From Euryodendron excelsum (Eukaryota > Streptophyta > Magnoliopsida > Ericales > Pentaphylacaceae), in NCBI GenBank assembly GCA_033060915.1, contig CM065392.1, forward strand, positions 10,397,501 through 10,461,500: a stretch of 64,000 bases of DNA. The letters run 5' to 3'. The position numbers and the translations under genes were made by a program. Under the pieces are notes generated by a model. It was given only the letters and a program-made list of their open reading frames with translations. It searched no databases and was not told the origin of the DNA. Shown in pieces: positions 1-10,509 of this stretch (its first letter is position 1; each line of letters begins with the position of its first letter).

Positions 1-1199
1 CTATAGATTAGAATATCATCAAAGAAAACCAGAATAAATTTTCTCAGATGGGCTTTGAAGATCTCATTCATCAAACTTTGGAAGGTTATAGGGGCAATAG
101 TGAGCCCAAAAGGCATAACAAGAAACTCATAGTGCCCTTGGTGAGCTCGAAAGGCTGTTTTGGGAATGTCTTCAGTTCTGACCCTAATCTAATGGTAACC
201 GGACCTCAGGTCCAGCTTGGAAAAGTACTTAGAGCCATGTAGTTCATCCAGTGGTTCGTCTATAACTGGAATGGGAAACTTGTCTTTCACAGTAATTTTG
301 TTTAAAGCTCTATAGTCAATACATAATCTCCATGTATTATCTTTTTTCTTGACAAGCAAAACTGGTGAAGAGTATGGACTTATACTATTCTGGATAATTC
401 CAGCTTCCAGCATCTCATTCACAATTCTTTCTATTTCATTTTTTTGGAAATGAGGATACCTGTAGGGTCTTACACTGGTAGGTGCACTTCTTTCAAGCAA
501 CAAAATTTTGTGATCTTGAGGTCTGGTGGGTGGTAAGCTCTTAGGTTCTGAGAATAGATCCTGGTACTCTGTCAATAGTGCAGCCATGTCTATACCAGAT
601 TCTAGCTCCTCTTCTTGAGCTTGAATCAGACAGAGGTGTGCTATTATACACTGCTCCCCTTTATTCACCATTTTTTTCATCTGCTGGCCTCCAATAAACT
701 GCACATTTCCATTTTTGCAGCCCCTTAAAATATGCTTCTTGTCTTTATAGGTAAATTCCATCCTTAAGTTCTTGAAGTCCTATGTTATAGGACCTAGGGT
801 TGACAGCCATTGAATACCAAGAACCATATCACACCCTCCTAATGGCAAAATCCTCATTTCGGCATTAAAATTTGTTCCTTGCATTTTTCAATTACAGTCC
901 TTACAGATAGCAATACTGGAAACCTTATTTCCATCAGCTATGGACACAATTAATGGATTTGTAGACTGCAATGTACAATTGGTTTTCTTGGCCATTTTTT
1001 GGATCTAGGAAATTATGGGTACTGCCCGAATCAATTAGGATAATAACCAATTTTTTTTTATGTTTCCCTTGACCTTCATAGTTCTAAATGAGGTAGACCC
1101 TGAGATAGTGTGAACTAATATCTGAAAAAGTTCCTCTGTTTCATCTTTTGTTGTAATGTCTTCTGTGGCATTTTCTACTTCTCTTAAGCCTTCCTCTTC
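1..1199 (-). pseudogene. gypsy pol: protease and reverse transcriptase, broken
   Basis: The protease active site DSGSTHNF is read on the minus strand at about 1008-1032. The RT follows: [20 protein letters not shown] and [11 protein letters not shown] lie in the open stretch 189-761, and the FFDDIL catalytic motif (two Asp) at 10-27. A stop codon sits directly after the SGYH motif (186-188), where the family has Gln. Several further stops and shifts lie between protease and RT (about 780-1000). The product would be the polyprotein for reverse transcription of the element; it is dead here. Confidence 0.85.
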
Positions 1200-2156
1200 T
1201 TATGCTTCTAACAAAAACAATTGTTTATTCTGACACCTATGGCCTTTTACAAACTTCTCATCACAGTTATAGCAAAGACCCTTGTCCTTTCTTACTTCCA
1301 TCTCTTTTTCAGTGAGCCTTTTTATGGGAATAGAAGTCGTACCTTGATTACTATGGACATTGGCATTGTTGTTCCAATTGGACTTATTGTTGTTGTAAGG
1401 CAGGTTGTTTCTAGGATGAGTTCTTATTCTCCTAGCAATTGCTTCAATACATTCATCTTGAAGCCTTGCCAACGCTATAGCCTCAACAATACTAGAGGGT
1501 TTGAACATTTGGACTCTTGTTCTGATCTCTTCTTTTAACCCACTTGTGAAACAACTAATAAAGAATCCCTCTGATAAACCCCTAGTTCTGTTAGCCAATT
1601 CCTCAAATTTCTCTCGATAGACTTGCACTATTGATAATTGTTTGAGCTTCGTGAGTTCTTCGGTAGCATCTTCATAATCATTGGCACTAAATCTTCTACA
1701 AATTGCCCATACAAATTCTTCCCAAATCAGCTTGTCTTGGGTACCTTCAAACCACTAGAACCATCGTAGGGCTTTATCCTCCATATGCATTGATGCTAAC
1801 TTGACCTTCTGACCTTCTTCCACCTTATTGAATTTGAAAAACTTGGTACATATATACGCCCTGCCCGCAGGATCTTCACTGGAAAATCTCGAAAAATCAA
1901 TTTTAGTGTATCTGGTGTGAGTATTTGCCCATGAATTGGAAGCGTTGACAGAGTGGGAAGAATCTGCTTGCTCCGCTGGAGATGGGTTGAACTTCGATGC
2001 TAATTGATCGCATTTGATGTTCATCGCGACCATCATCTTCTTCAGTTCTTGTATCGCTTTAGCCTGTTCCTTCTTGAGCTCGTCAATGGCTCCTGCCTGT
2101 TTTTTTGAGATTTCCCTTAAAGCCTGGATGTCCTTAGCCCTAGTTCCATCTACCAT
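1200..2156 (-). pseudogene. gypsy gag with zinc knuckle, one nonsense codon
   Basis: Retroviral-type gag. The start at 2156 gives an N-terminal region rich in Lys, Glu and Ala with coiled-coil character (ELKKEQAKAIQELKKMM), then the retrotransposon gag core (KLASMHMEDKALRWF; later QVYREKFEELANRTRGLSEG), then a CCHC zinc knuckle (CYNCDEKFVKGHRC) near 1235-1280. An in-frame TAG after RWF, at about 1755-1757, separates the two halves; reading through it keeps gag homology, so this is a point mutation and not a shift. Confidence 0.85.
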
Positions 2157-2194
2157 CTTTTACCTTTGATATTGTCGCTGTCCGAAGGACCGCC

Positions 2195-2206
2195 GCTCTG
2201 ATACCA
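2195..2206 (-). other. primer binding site, initiator tRNA-Met
   Basis: On the minus strand this reads TGGTATCAGAGC, the complement of the 3' end of plant initiator tRNA-Met, two bases from the LTR end. It fixes the polarity of the gypsy element and the inner LTR edge at 2209. Confidence 0.9.
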
Positions 2207-2208
2207 AT

Positions 2209-4215
2209 TGATACGAATCTGGTTAGGTGATTACACCCTAAAAGTGTAATTATAAGCTCTTAATTCGCATTTTGTTAGATTTATATTAGTGTTAATTTCC
2301 TTATTTTAGTTAGATATTTGTTTGATTATGATTTTTGTGTTCTTTGTAGGTTATATAAGCTAATAAAGGTAAAAAGAAAGCAAGAATAATCAAAACGGGT
2401 TCAAGGCGAATAAATTGGTCATGAAAATTCAGACCTGTCTCGGTATTCTGGCCATATCTTTTTCCTCCGACATCCGATTAAGTTGATTTTTGCGCCATTG
2501 GAAAGAAGACTTTAAGAGTTACAATTTGTCATTTAATGTGCATCGGTTGAATCGGCCTCTAAGGTGGTCAAAATTAAGCTTCAAGGTAGAAGGATGAATA
2601 GTAACCGATTGATCGGTCTGGCAAACTTCAGAGGAGCCGTTTTATCGTTCGATCGGTGAACCCGTCATCTCGATCGGTGAACAGTGCCCCCGTGAATAGT
2701 GAACAGTGAATAGAACAGTGCCGATCGATCGGTGAACAGTGCTCGTGAATAGTGACCAGTGAACAGTGATCGATCGATCGGTCGTTCGATCGGTGAATAG
2801 TGTCGATCGATCGGTGAACAGTGTCCCATGAATAGTGAATAGTGAACAGTGGCCGATCGATCGGCCGTTCGATCGGTGAACAATGTCGATCGATCGGTCG
2901 ATACAGATTTGGAGCTTAAAAGCTGTGTTGTTCGAAAAAATGAGGAGGGAAAGATTTTTTTGGGTTTGTAACAACCAAGGGGGCAGCGTGAGAGGCTCCT
3001 CCAAGGTTAGTTTTTATGTTTTTGTGTATTTTTAGCTTAGATTTATGTTTGTAATGTTAATGTAGGAGTAGAAGTTGTAACTTTCTTTCATTGTACTGTA
3101 ATTTCTTTCACTTTCTTGCCATTTTCTCTCACTTTCTTAGCAACCAAACACTAGTTTTACTAAGTTGAATGTTAGATTTACCTTCATTTATGCTCTTTAT
3201 TAAGAATTCTAGTAGCTAAATATTTCTTGGGTGTGATTGTGAAGATCCACCAAGGATTTTCAAGTATTTCAATGGGGATTCATGAACTTCAAAGTTTTAT
3301 TTATAGATTTGTATAGTTCTATTTGGTTGGGTGTTGGATTTATTCGAAAACTTAGATTCATAACCCATTTGGTAATATTTATGCACAATTCAACAATTGG
3401 TATAAATCTTGCACATTTATAAGGTTTGCTTATAGGGTTCTATTAATTGGTTTAATCCCTACACTCAACTAAATATGAATTCAAGGTTTTATGGTCAAAA
3501 TATTCTGAATCAAGAATTCACGGTGTGATTCTTAATTTGAGTTGGTAGATTGAATCAATCATATCCAAGCTTTTCCATTTTAATTGCTTTATATTTAAAT
3601 CAATTGCCTAGTTAAGTGCTTTAATTTTCATTGCATTAGTTTAGTAAATCAAAACCCCATCAAAACCTAAAGATTTTTGGTCATTTTATTTTTCCTTTTA
3701 TTTTAGATCCAATTTCCCATATAATTACAAATCAATCCTAGGTTAGGTTAGTGTGAGTTGAGTGCTAGAGCCTATATTTGGTTAGGTCCCTTGGGAGAGA
3801 ACGATACCGGATTACCGGTTTATACTTCATCGCGACCCCCGTACTCTTACGGGGTACTAACTCTATTTTGTAGTTTTCGGAACGAGTCATTAGGAAGAAG
3901 AGATAAAATTCAGAGAGAAAAGAAAGTATATTGGATTAATTCTTCGATGCCTACAATGCGTTTGGTACTCAGTCATATAGCCTAATCAGAAGGCCTAACT
4001 TCCTAATTGTTCCTAACCGAATGTTTAACCAAACGACGCTCTAATCAACAAAATTAGTTACAATTAATTATTGATTAGTCTTCTACCAATCACCACTAGA
4101 CACGTCATTCCCTAACTCTACGTGTGCATGCCCATTTGAATATCTCCTACTTTCTCTCGTAACAGACTCCTTGTAACTAAACTACGATCAATAAAGTTAC
4201 TGATGGGTTATGACA
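2209..4215 (-). repeat. 5' LTR of the gypsy element, interrupted
   Basis: On the minus strand the LTR starts TGTCATAACCC (4215) and ends CGTATCA (2209), giving TG...CA termini. With the nested solo LTR and one TSD copy removed, it is about 340 bp, a usual size for small chromovirus LTRs. The outer edge rests on the TGTCA terminus and on the resumption of kinase-like coding at 4217. Confidence 0.7.
2228..3889 (+). mobile_element. solo LTR S1, 1662 bp, TSD TTAGG
   Basis: It starts TGATTACACCC, ends ACGAGTCA and is flanked on both sides by TTAGG (2223-2227 and 3890-3894). There is no internal region, so this is a solo LTR left by LTR-LTR recombination. The sequence resembles Athila/Tat-type gypsy LTRs, for example the CGACCCCCGTACTCTTACGG segment near the 3' end (recognised from memory). 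Positions 2640-2905 hold a dense mix of CGATCGATCGGT and GTGAACAGTG/GTGAATAGTG repeats. Open frames in that stretch are repeat artefacts. Confidence 0.88.
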
Positions 4216-4524
4216 TGCAAATCTGATTGCTAGAGGAAATTTTGGATCTATGTACAAAGAAACCTTTTGCAAGGATGGAACAGTAATTGCACGAAGTTAC
4301 TTGACTTTGTGTTTGATGGAGCATCCAAGAGTCACAGCCCAATGTGAGGACTTGATGACAGTCTCGAGGACTGGTTGCACCCAAATGCAAGAGAAGATCC
4401 GGTACATGCAGACGGGTGGGGCCACGACCTCCCTCAACACAAATCCACGGTTGCACATAAAAATCCGAGAGAGTTGAGCCTTCTTTAAAGATTTAAATAT
4501 TGCCATTGATATTACCTATGTGAA

Positions 4525-5573
4525 CAGGGGCGGCGCCAAGTGCAATTGAGTGGGGCCAATTGACCCCATTGAATTTATAAAATTAGCCTCTAATCGTGTA
4601 ATGTTTTCAGACAAATTTAATAGTTATAACTCATAAGGCTTGAATCCCCTAAATATAATTTGAATGCATTATTAATGCATTATTTAGATTTAAAATAATA
4701 ATTAATACAAGGGTCCCACATAATTATTGCTTTGGGCCCACATGAATAATAAAATAAAGGAGCCTTTAAATATTTTGAAGAACCTTCAAATTTGAAGGCC
4801 CCATATGAAGGCCACCTTCATTTCTTTAAATTTTTGAAGAAATGAAGGTGGATTGGAGGGTAAAATTTGCAACCCACCTTCAAATTTGAAGATTTGAAGG
4901 TGGGTTGGAGATGCTCTAAGGCTTGAATCCCCTAAATATAATTTGAATGCATTGAGATTTTTAAAACAGTAAAGAAATGTGAAGTGTAATAACAAAAAAT
5001 TTTGACCAACTTGTTAAAAAAAAAATCACATTTTTAAGAATTTATATGATAAATTACTAAATATTTACTTTTAGATTTTCTTTATCACTATAATATGCAT
5101 AAAGGCCTAAAATTCACCTAACTATAATTGTTATTAGTCTTTAGCTACAAATATATTGTCAATTTCTAATATTGATTTTGTATTATTCCATAGTCTCTTG
5201 CACATTTTGATCCACCCATATGAGAGTGAGGGCTATAGAAGTACACACAATGGCATAAAATTACCTATCCCTTATTATAATTTAAAATATATTTTAGCTA
5301 AAAAAAATCCTTAACTGTCCAACTTCTCTTAGCTCATAATATATCACTATTACCTTGTTTGTTTTGGTAGTTTAGGGAATTGTTAATTAAAAATTTGAAT
5401 TTTGAATAGATTCTTTACTTAAAATTTTCTTTTCATAATTTTGTTTAGGTTTTTAGTTATCTGTTAAAAAGATTATATATGCTAATTTTTGATAAATTTG
5501 TAAAAGACAAGTTAATATAAAAATAAATTTTAAATGACCCCACTTAAAAAAAATTCTAGAGCCACCATGGGCG
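4525..5573. mobile_element. non-autonomous DNA transposon inside the kinase relic
   Basis: The boundaries are set by the host reading: kinase codons stop before CAGGGGCGGCGCCA and resume after GCCACCATGGGCG. The two ends are imperfect inverted repeats; the subterminal AGTGGGGCCAATTGACC on the left matches AGTGGGGTCATTT read inward from the right. No transposase frame is seen. The GGGGCGGxGCCA terminus is common in plant nuclear repeats, but I cannot assign a superfamily, and a clear TSD is not visible. Confidence 0.55.
4634..4953. repeat. 37-bp perfect direct repeat flanking a hairpin segment
   Basis: The 37 bases at 4634-4670 are repeated exactly at 4917-4953. Between them lie two near-perfect hairpins: 4812-4851 (CCACCTTCATTTCTT stem) and 4871-4906 (AACCCACCTTCAAAT stem). 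The segment ends GGTTGGAGATGCTCTAAG, whose complement has the GAGCATCTCCAACC form seen at ends of many plant MITEs. Probably a MITE-like insertion within the larger element, though 37 bp is too long for an ordinary TSD. Confidence 0.6.
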
Positions 5574-5760
5574 AGAGATTTGATTATCTTCACCATCATT
5601 TAGAAATACCAACAGTGCACTCTGATTTGAAGCCAAACAACTTCTGTTGCAGAAAGAATTGAATGGGCATGTTTGTGACTTTGGGTTGGCAACAGTCCTT
5701 ACAAAAGCAACTAATAAACATTTCTTAAAATAGGAACGGCTCTGTTGGGCTTCGAGGAGA

Positions 5761-7226
5761 CCGATAACTAACCTTCCAATATTCTTCAGGTTTTCTCACC
5801 CTTCTTCTTTTCTGATTGAGATATGCATTTTCTTTTGAAATGGTATTACATTACGCATAACAAGGATGTTGCATCTGCCTGCTTTTCAACTGCCAACACT
5901 GACATGTCTGCTTCTTAGTTTCTGTACTTCTCTAACAATTTTGATTAGGTGTTTAATTAATTCAATCAATTTTACTTTCACTCATGCTTGTATCGTGAGG
6001 AAGGTAAGGATTCAGCCTAGTGTTACAATAATGTATATATATGAATATACCACTCTTAATTTTCTTCTGTCAGAATGAAATAGGTCCTTAATACCGTATA
6101 GAAAAACATTCTTGAATGCGAATGTTGAGATATAACATAGAAGACAAGGTGGCCAGATTCGTGTCCGGAGCACCATGCATTTATGCAGAGATTTTTTTGT
6201 TCCAATCATCAACACAAAAGACAGCAAAATCAAACATTTCCTTGATATGAGCTTAATAGGCTGGAGCTAAAAGCATAAATTTTATTGTGCCAACAGTTTT
6301 ATGTCCTGCACCCATACGGCCAAAGGGAGTTAAAAATTTCAATATGTAGTTTTACAATATCAAGTTCAATAAAGCATGTGTACAAACTGTAGACTTGAAT
6401 AATTGCAACTTGAAAATCTACAAGAAATTAAAATTGGCAGGAGAAATTCATTCATGTTCTGGGCCTACTGGTTAAAAAAATATTGGGTAATCTTCCTTGA
6501 GCTTAAAACAAAATAGGACAAATGATGGAAAAAGTATAAATGAAATAACTGGAAAAAAATCAAAACGGCACACCATCTTCAGAACTATTAACAGCAGAAA
6601 AGCTTCATTCTCATATGGAATCCATCTTTGGAAAACAAATCTTCATCAAATGGAACAAAGATTTGCAGAAACTTATCAAACAAAAGGAAAAGAAGAGAGG
6701 AACCTACATTTTCCCCCTTTTTCAGACATGAATTCTTCATGGATAATCGCACCATGATAAGTTAAACTAACATTTCCTCTATATAAACTTCACCATCTCT
6801 GGAGCTCTTAAACTCTTACTAAATGGCTGACACTGTCAGTTTGTGGAAGCAGAGAAAAAGATACTGCATGGGTTGATCATATTCGGTAAGAGTGGGCTCA
6901 CTAATTATATGCTTGCCACACTGAATTGGAACCCATTAAACTTGGCTTCAAAATATACTACGATTGATACGACAGGAAAATGGACCCAAAAACAAAAAAA
7001 GTCCCCAACTGAATACAGCCGACACATCCTAAGAGTTTTCTGATATCGCATAAAACTCTGATGCTAATTTATCCTTAAGAATAAGAAATAACGCAGTGGC
7101 ATGCAAAACCCCAATAACATTGTGCACAAGGTGCTGGTTTTGTTATTTCTACTGAAGAGACCCGTATCAAAATCTCCATGTTACAAGTAGAATGATAATT
7201 GGATGCATCAATAACTATGTTCATTG
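5761..7226. other. intergenic, no supported gene
   Basis: AT-rich sequence. Short open frames (6012-6233, 6497-6757, 6843-7043) have no domain-like composition and no splice context that I could support. The right part (about 7080-7226) is probably the 3' untranslated region of the minus-strand exon at 7227-7346. Confidence 0.5.
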
Positions 7227-7346
7227 TTAAACATGTGCTTGATCAGCAATCCGCTGCTGCCATCTTCCAAACATGTCAACAGCATTTTGGCAGGGTGTGA
7301 TCAACCTTCCCAGAACATTAAGCATCTGAACTATTTCATGGTAGTG
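7227..7346 (-). CDS. orphan C-terminal exon, protein not recognised
   Basis: The minus strand reads a coding-like exon of 39 codons and a TAA stop. It begins after a polypyrimidine acceptor (ATCCCATCAATCCTTCAG, 7347-7364). The peptide HYHEIVQMLNVLGRL continues with ITPCQNAVDMFGRWQQRIAD and ends QAHV. Composition is that of an amphipathic helix and fits a real protein C-terminus. I cannot name the family. No matching upstream exons are apparent in 7347-8984, before the next gene's 3' end, so it may be a gene remnant or a captured exon. The frame assumes phase 0 at the acceptor. Confidence 0.45.
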   Translation of the reverse strand, partial: HYHEIVQMLNVLGRLITPCQNAVDMFGRWQQRIADQAHV

Positions 7347-8984
7347 CTGAAGGATTGATGGGATAGCAAATAGAACAATAAAAAAAGGCAATCGTTTTAC
7401 CTATGAAAAGTATGAGACTTTCGCTCCTTTTTTTAAAAATAGCATGTTTAACACTCATAAACATGACAACCAAACCCATAGATTTTTACTAGCACTCTTC
7501 TGCATCATAAATGAGCTATTTTCGCTTGTATCAAGCGCACAGAAGAGAATATGCATTTACCAAACATTGAAGTTTGTTACTTTATCATCTGATAACTATT
7601 CATGTGTGATGCTCAAGGAAACAGGTCATGAGAAAATGAAAATGCTATTTTAATTTGATTATGATAACTGATATTCTGTGCTTCTACACAGAAACAAGTA
7701 AATAGAAAATCAAAAAAACAAATGGATATCCACACATGAACATGTCAAGTCTAGATCACCCCCCAACACACACAAACATCTCCTAAGTCGACAGTTTGGA
7801 GTCACCACGTGATATACTTTATGCCGGTGTTGGAATTTGACATGATGTTCATGTAAGCATGTGTTTGCTTAACTAGGCTGTTTAGTTTGGCCATGCACTA
7901 GTCCGGGAACTTAGAAAATAACATTCCAAAAGATAAATTAAAAAAAAAAAAACAAGTCATATTTTAAAATATAGTACTTAATTTTATATCTTACATTAAA
8001 TGAGCTTTTCAAAAACAAGTCATATTAGTAGTTTCACAACCATTGGGCAACAAAATAACAGAGTCACACTTGCTTTGACTCACAACAGCCCAAATTTCAT
8101 TTTTTTAACCATAACACGCAATGCAAATGCAGCCCAAAACACAGCTGAAACAAAGCCATATTGCTGGCCCAATATAATGCAGGTGCAATCTGAGTTTTTT
8201 AAGGCAAGAAACTACCTAAATGTTTTTACACACCCAATAGAAGTTTAGGATGTACGAGCCTTTCTCTAATTAATGTAAGCTGCTTGTTTCTGAATTCCAA
8301 GATTTTTTCCCGAGAAAGAGAGTTTTTGAACAATTTATTACTTTAGCAAAAGTAATGCAAGTACGGATGTAGTTTAGCCGCATTATACGGGTGTTTCTAC
8401 CACTTTAATAACATTAGTGTTCAACCAAAATTCTCTTTCAGAGAATCATATATTACTAAGGTGCTGCATTTGCGTTATCATAATGGCTCTTAAGGGTGCT
8501 GAAATTTTAGTTACAACAAAATTGCTTTTCAAGGTTTTTCCTCAAGGCCTTTCAACCTTCAGGGTCCTTCAGCTGTCAAATAATTTCCATACCTCTCATT
8601 TCTAATGGAAATGTAACAGATTTTGTCAAAATAATAACACCAAAATTACAGTTAGAAAATAGGACTTTTCTTCATTGTTCTTGCTGCGAAGATAGGATTT
8701 GGACTCTTGACACACAATCTCAATGCCAAGTGAAAGAGTACTCAAACATGGCAAGGGAAATAGTATACACCAAATAAGCAGCAAAATGCATGACATGTTA
8801 AAATGTTGTCCATCTTTAATATGATCAATAATCCACCATATAAAGCTATTCTAGTCCCAACTATCAAATTCCCAGAAAAACCAACTTTAAATAACGAAAA
8901 GTAAAGAAACAATCTCACGTAGTTAACAAACATGTGAAAGCTTCACAATCCTCTACACTGAAAGGGAAAAGGCATCTAATAATA
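7347..8984. other. intergenic or intronic, nothing else supported
   Basis: AT-rich. Both strands were scanned for splice-bounded coding exons. Some acceptor-like sites occur (for example a TTTGTTTCAG on the minus strand near 8140) but none opens a convincing coding segment. Short plus-strand frames at 7444-7653, 8000-8248 and 8417-8605 look like chance. Confidence 0.4.
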
Positions 8985-8990
8985 TTTATT
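8985..8990 (-). terminator. polyadenylation signal AATAAA
   Basis: The minus strand reads AATAAA about 185 bases past the stop codon of the glutaredoxin-like gene, a usual 3' UTR length for plants. It is the best candidate; no cleavage site can be read directly. Confidence 0.5.
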
Positions 8991-9173
8991 AATTTCAAGT
9001 TGGTTCAGAGAGACATTGAACAAAAATATCCCACAGCTAAAGCATATAGACAGATTAAATAAGTTTCAAACGAAATTCTAAGACAGACAGATATTCACTT
9101 GACTAATAGCATCTTTCATGAAATTTCCCATGAAAAATACCAGTATGGACATGTCATTAATCGGCAGCATGAT

Positions 9174-10394
9174 TCAAGAGCAGCAACTTGGGCAACGAAT
9201 CAATCCATTCTCATTGCAGTCGGAGCACCTCCTCGACTTCCCTTCCTCTTCGTCAAAAACCTTCCTACTGCCATTACAATTTGGGCATGGCATAAACCTC
9301 ACATCGCCACAACTCTCGCAAGCATACCCCACATCCTGAACTGGAAACCCTTCCAAAAGTTCAGCCAATTCACCACATTCATGAAGTTGCTTAATCTCAT
9401 CTGCACCCCCAACATACTTCCCTCGAATAAATACTCGCGGTAAACTCATTGCCTTCCCTCCAAATAGACTCTGCAACTCCTTTCTATATGCTGAGTCCAT
9501 AGATATATCCCTCTCATCGACAAACACCCTAAAGCCCCTAAAAATCATCCTAACAGCACAACAATCTTCGTATGTCCTCCGAATTCCACGCAGACTAGTA
9601 TAATACAGAACAATTCTACCTTCAGTCCCTGCCAAATAGAATTGATTACTGGATGATAAAGAACTCTTAGTAACAGACGTCACAGGTCTAATTGTTTGAG
9701 GCTTTGAATCTCTGCACCCTAATTGCTTCGAGAACAATGCTCTCCTGTAACTTGAAACCACATTCGGGTCCATTTTCGCTAGCAATGACTCCTCCGATAA
9801 ATGCTTCCATAACGGCTTGGAATCAGGATGTTCTACTATTTCAAAAGAATTAACTGAGTCGAATGAGTCACAGCCTTTCTTGATAGACCCATTACAATCC
9901 ATGGACAGATACGAATTGGGTTTTTTCGGGAACTCAGTTGGCCATTCATAGATTGAAGAACTTGGTTTTTGAACAACATCGAAATCGAAGTGGTCGAGGT
10001 CCTCCATGAGCTCCCAAGTGTTGATAACAGAGTCCGGTGACGATAGCTCTATTGAATCAGTTAGGGATGGGGTTTTGGCGATGTTGGTCGGTGATGAGGA
10101 GCGATTGGAGCGATCCCAACAGTTCAATTTAGGGTTAGAGTTAGGGTTTCCAATTGGGTCGATGAGGACGAGAGAGCCGTAGGTGGTGGAGGTGAGAGAG
10201 ACCAAGTGGTTGGTGTCGCCTTTGCGGAGAGGCGGGTGGTGGACGAGAGGTGTAGGGAGGGAGAGAGTTCGAGAGATTGGGGTCGAATTCGAATCAGAGC
10301 ACCAAGACGAGGAATGCGAAGAAGATAGGTTCGAGGGCTGTTCTTCGATGGCTCTGGTGGGGAAACTATGGGAACGAGAAGCAGAGCAACCCAT
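9174..10394 (-). CDS. glutaredoxin family protein with C-terminal CxxC zinc-like tail
   Basis: Intact intronless gene, 406 aa. Residues 1-14 (MGCSASRSHSFPTR) carry an N-myristoylation signal (Gly2) with an adjacent Cys3, so membrane anchoring is likely. A Ser/Pro-rich, poorly ordered region follows to about 250. The glutaredoxin fold spans about 259-351 (GRIVLYYTSLRGIRRTYEDC ... LPRVFIRGKYVGGADEI ... LLEGF). The usual CPYC active site is replaced by SLRGIR, while the cis-proline (LPRVF) and glutathione-binding GGADE positions are kept. The tail has four CxxC pairs (C359/C362, C370/C373, C390/C393, C401/C404), like a DnaJ-type zinc module. This matches the plant At5g39865/At3g28850-like group; its biochemical role is not established, and a binding or scaffold role rather than classical disulphide reduction is inferred. 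The start is the first ATG after a TC/GA-rich leader. Frames at 10124-10561 (minus) and 9099-9443 (plus) are shadows. Confidence 0.93.
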   Translation of the reverse strand: MGCSASRSHSFPTRAIEEQPSNLSSSHSSSWCSDSNSTPISRTLSLPTPLVHHPPLRKGDTNHLVSLTSTTYGSLVLIDPIGNPNSNPKLNCWDRSNRSSSPTNIAKTPSLTDSIELSSPDSVINTWELMEDLDHFDFDVVQKPSSSIYEWPTEFPKKPNSYLSMDCNGSIKKGCDSFDSVNSFEIVEHPDSKPLWKHLSEESLLAKMDPNVVSSYRRALFSKQLGCRDSKPQTIRPVTSVTKSSLSSSNQFYLAGTEGRIVLYYTSLRGIRRTYEDCCAVRMIFRGFRVFVDERDISMDSAYRKELQSLFGGKAMSLPRVFIRGKYVGGADEIKQLHECGELAELLEGFPVQDVGYACESCGDVRFMPCPNCNGSRKVFDEEEGKSRRCSDCNENGLIRCPSCCS

Positions 10395-10465
10395 GAATGG
10401 AGAGTGAAAACTACTCCAGAAAATGATTTTTGCTGTGTTTCCCTTTCTCTGTCTCTAAAAATGGC

Positions 10466-10470
<5 letters not shown>

Positions 10471-10507
<37 letters not shown>
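10471..10507. repeat. (TC)n/(GA)n microsatellite in the 5' leader
   Basis: Uninterrupted TC run of about 18 units, read as GAGAGA in the transcript of the glutaredoxin-like gene, some 80-110 bases before its ATG. Pyrimidine/purine dinucleotide tracts are common in plant 5' UTRs and can recruit GAGA-binding BBR/BPC proteins. Confidence 0.9.

Positions 10508-10509
<2 letters not shown>

Larger units (their letters stand above)
1..4215 (-). mobile_element. Ty3/gypsy retrotransposon, 5' part, degenerate
   Basis: Minus-strand gypsy element running off the left edge. From right to left: 5' LTR (2209-4215, split by a solo LTR), tRNA-iMet primer site, gag, protease, reverse transcriptase. The RT runs out of the window just after its catalytic aspartates, so RNase H, integrase and the 3' LTR lie outside. 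Domain order cannot tell gypsy from copia here because the integrase is not seen; the RT and gag type are gypsy, and the short LTR with a lysine-rich N-terminal gag suggests a Reina-like chromovirus (inference). The right boundary falls inside a receptor-kinase codon series, so the element disrupted that gene; TGCAA at 4216-4220 is the expected right copy of the TSD. Confidence 0.85.
4216..5760 (+). pseudogene. LRR receptor-like kinase domain, dismembered
   Basis: Remnant of a subfamily XII-type (EFR/Xa21-like) receptor kinase. In order: glycine loop ANLIARGNFGSMYKE at 4217-4260, then after a frameshift the catalytic-lysine region (TKLLDFVFDGASKS, ~4300), a deletion of about 40 codons, LEDWLHPNARED (~4360-4395), a degraded stretch, and NIAIDIT (~4495-4515). 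After the inserted DNA element the reading resumes with DYLHHHLEIPTVHSDLKPNN (catalytic loop, 5582-5640), and after a one-base deletion GHVCDFGLATVLTKATNK (DFG, ~5665-5720). The LRR ectodomain would lie left of the window beyond the gypsy insertion. A non-functional relic: several stops, one large deletion and two insertions. Confidence 0.82.

Noticed and set aside
1221..1538. 105-aa plus-strand frame
   Set aside because: Antisense shadow of the gypsy gag zinc-knuckle region.
2642..3004. Two overlapping minus-strand open frames of 120 and 72 aa
   Set aside because: They translate the CGATCGATCGGT/GTGAACAGTG repeat mosaic inside solo LTR S1. The peptide is Arg/Ser/Thr/His repeats without a domain.
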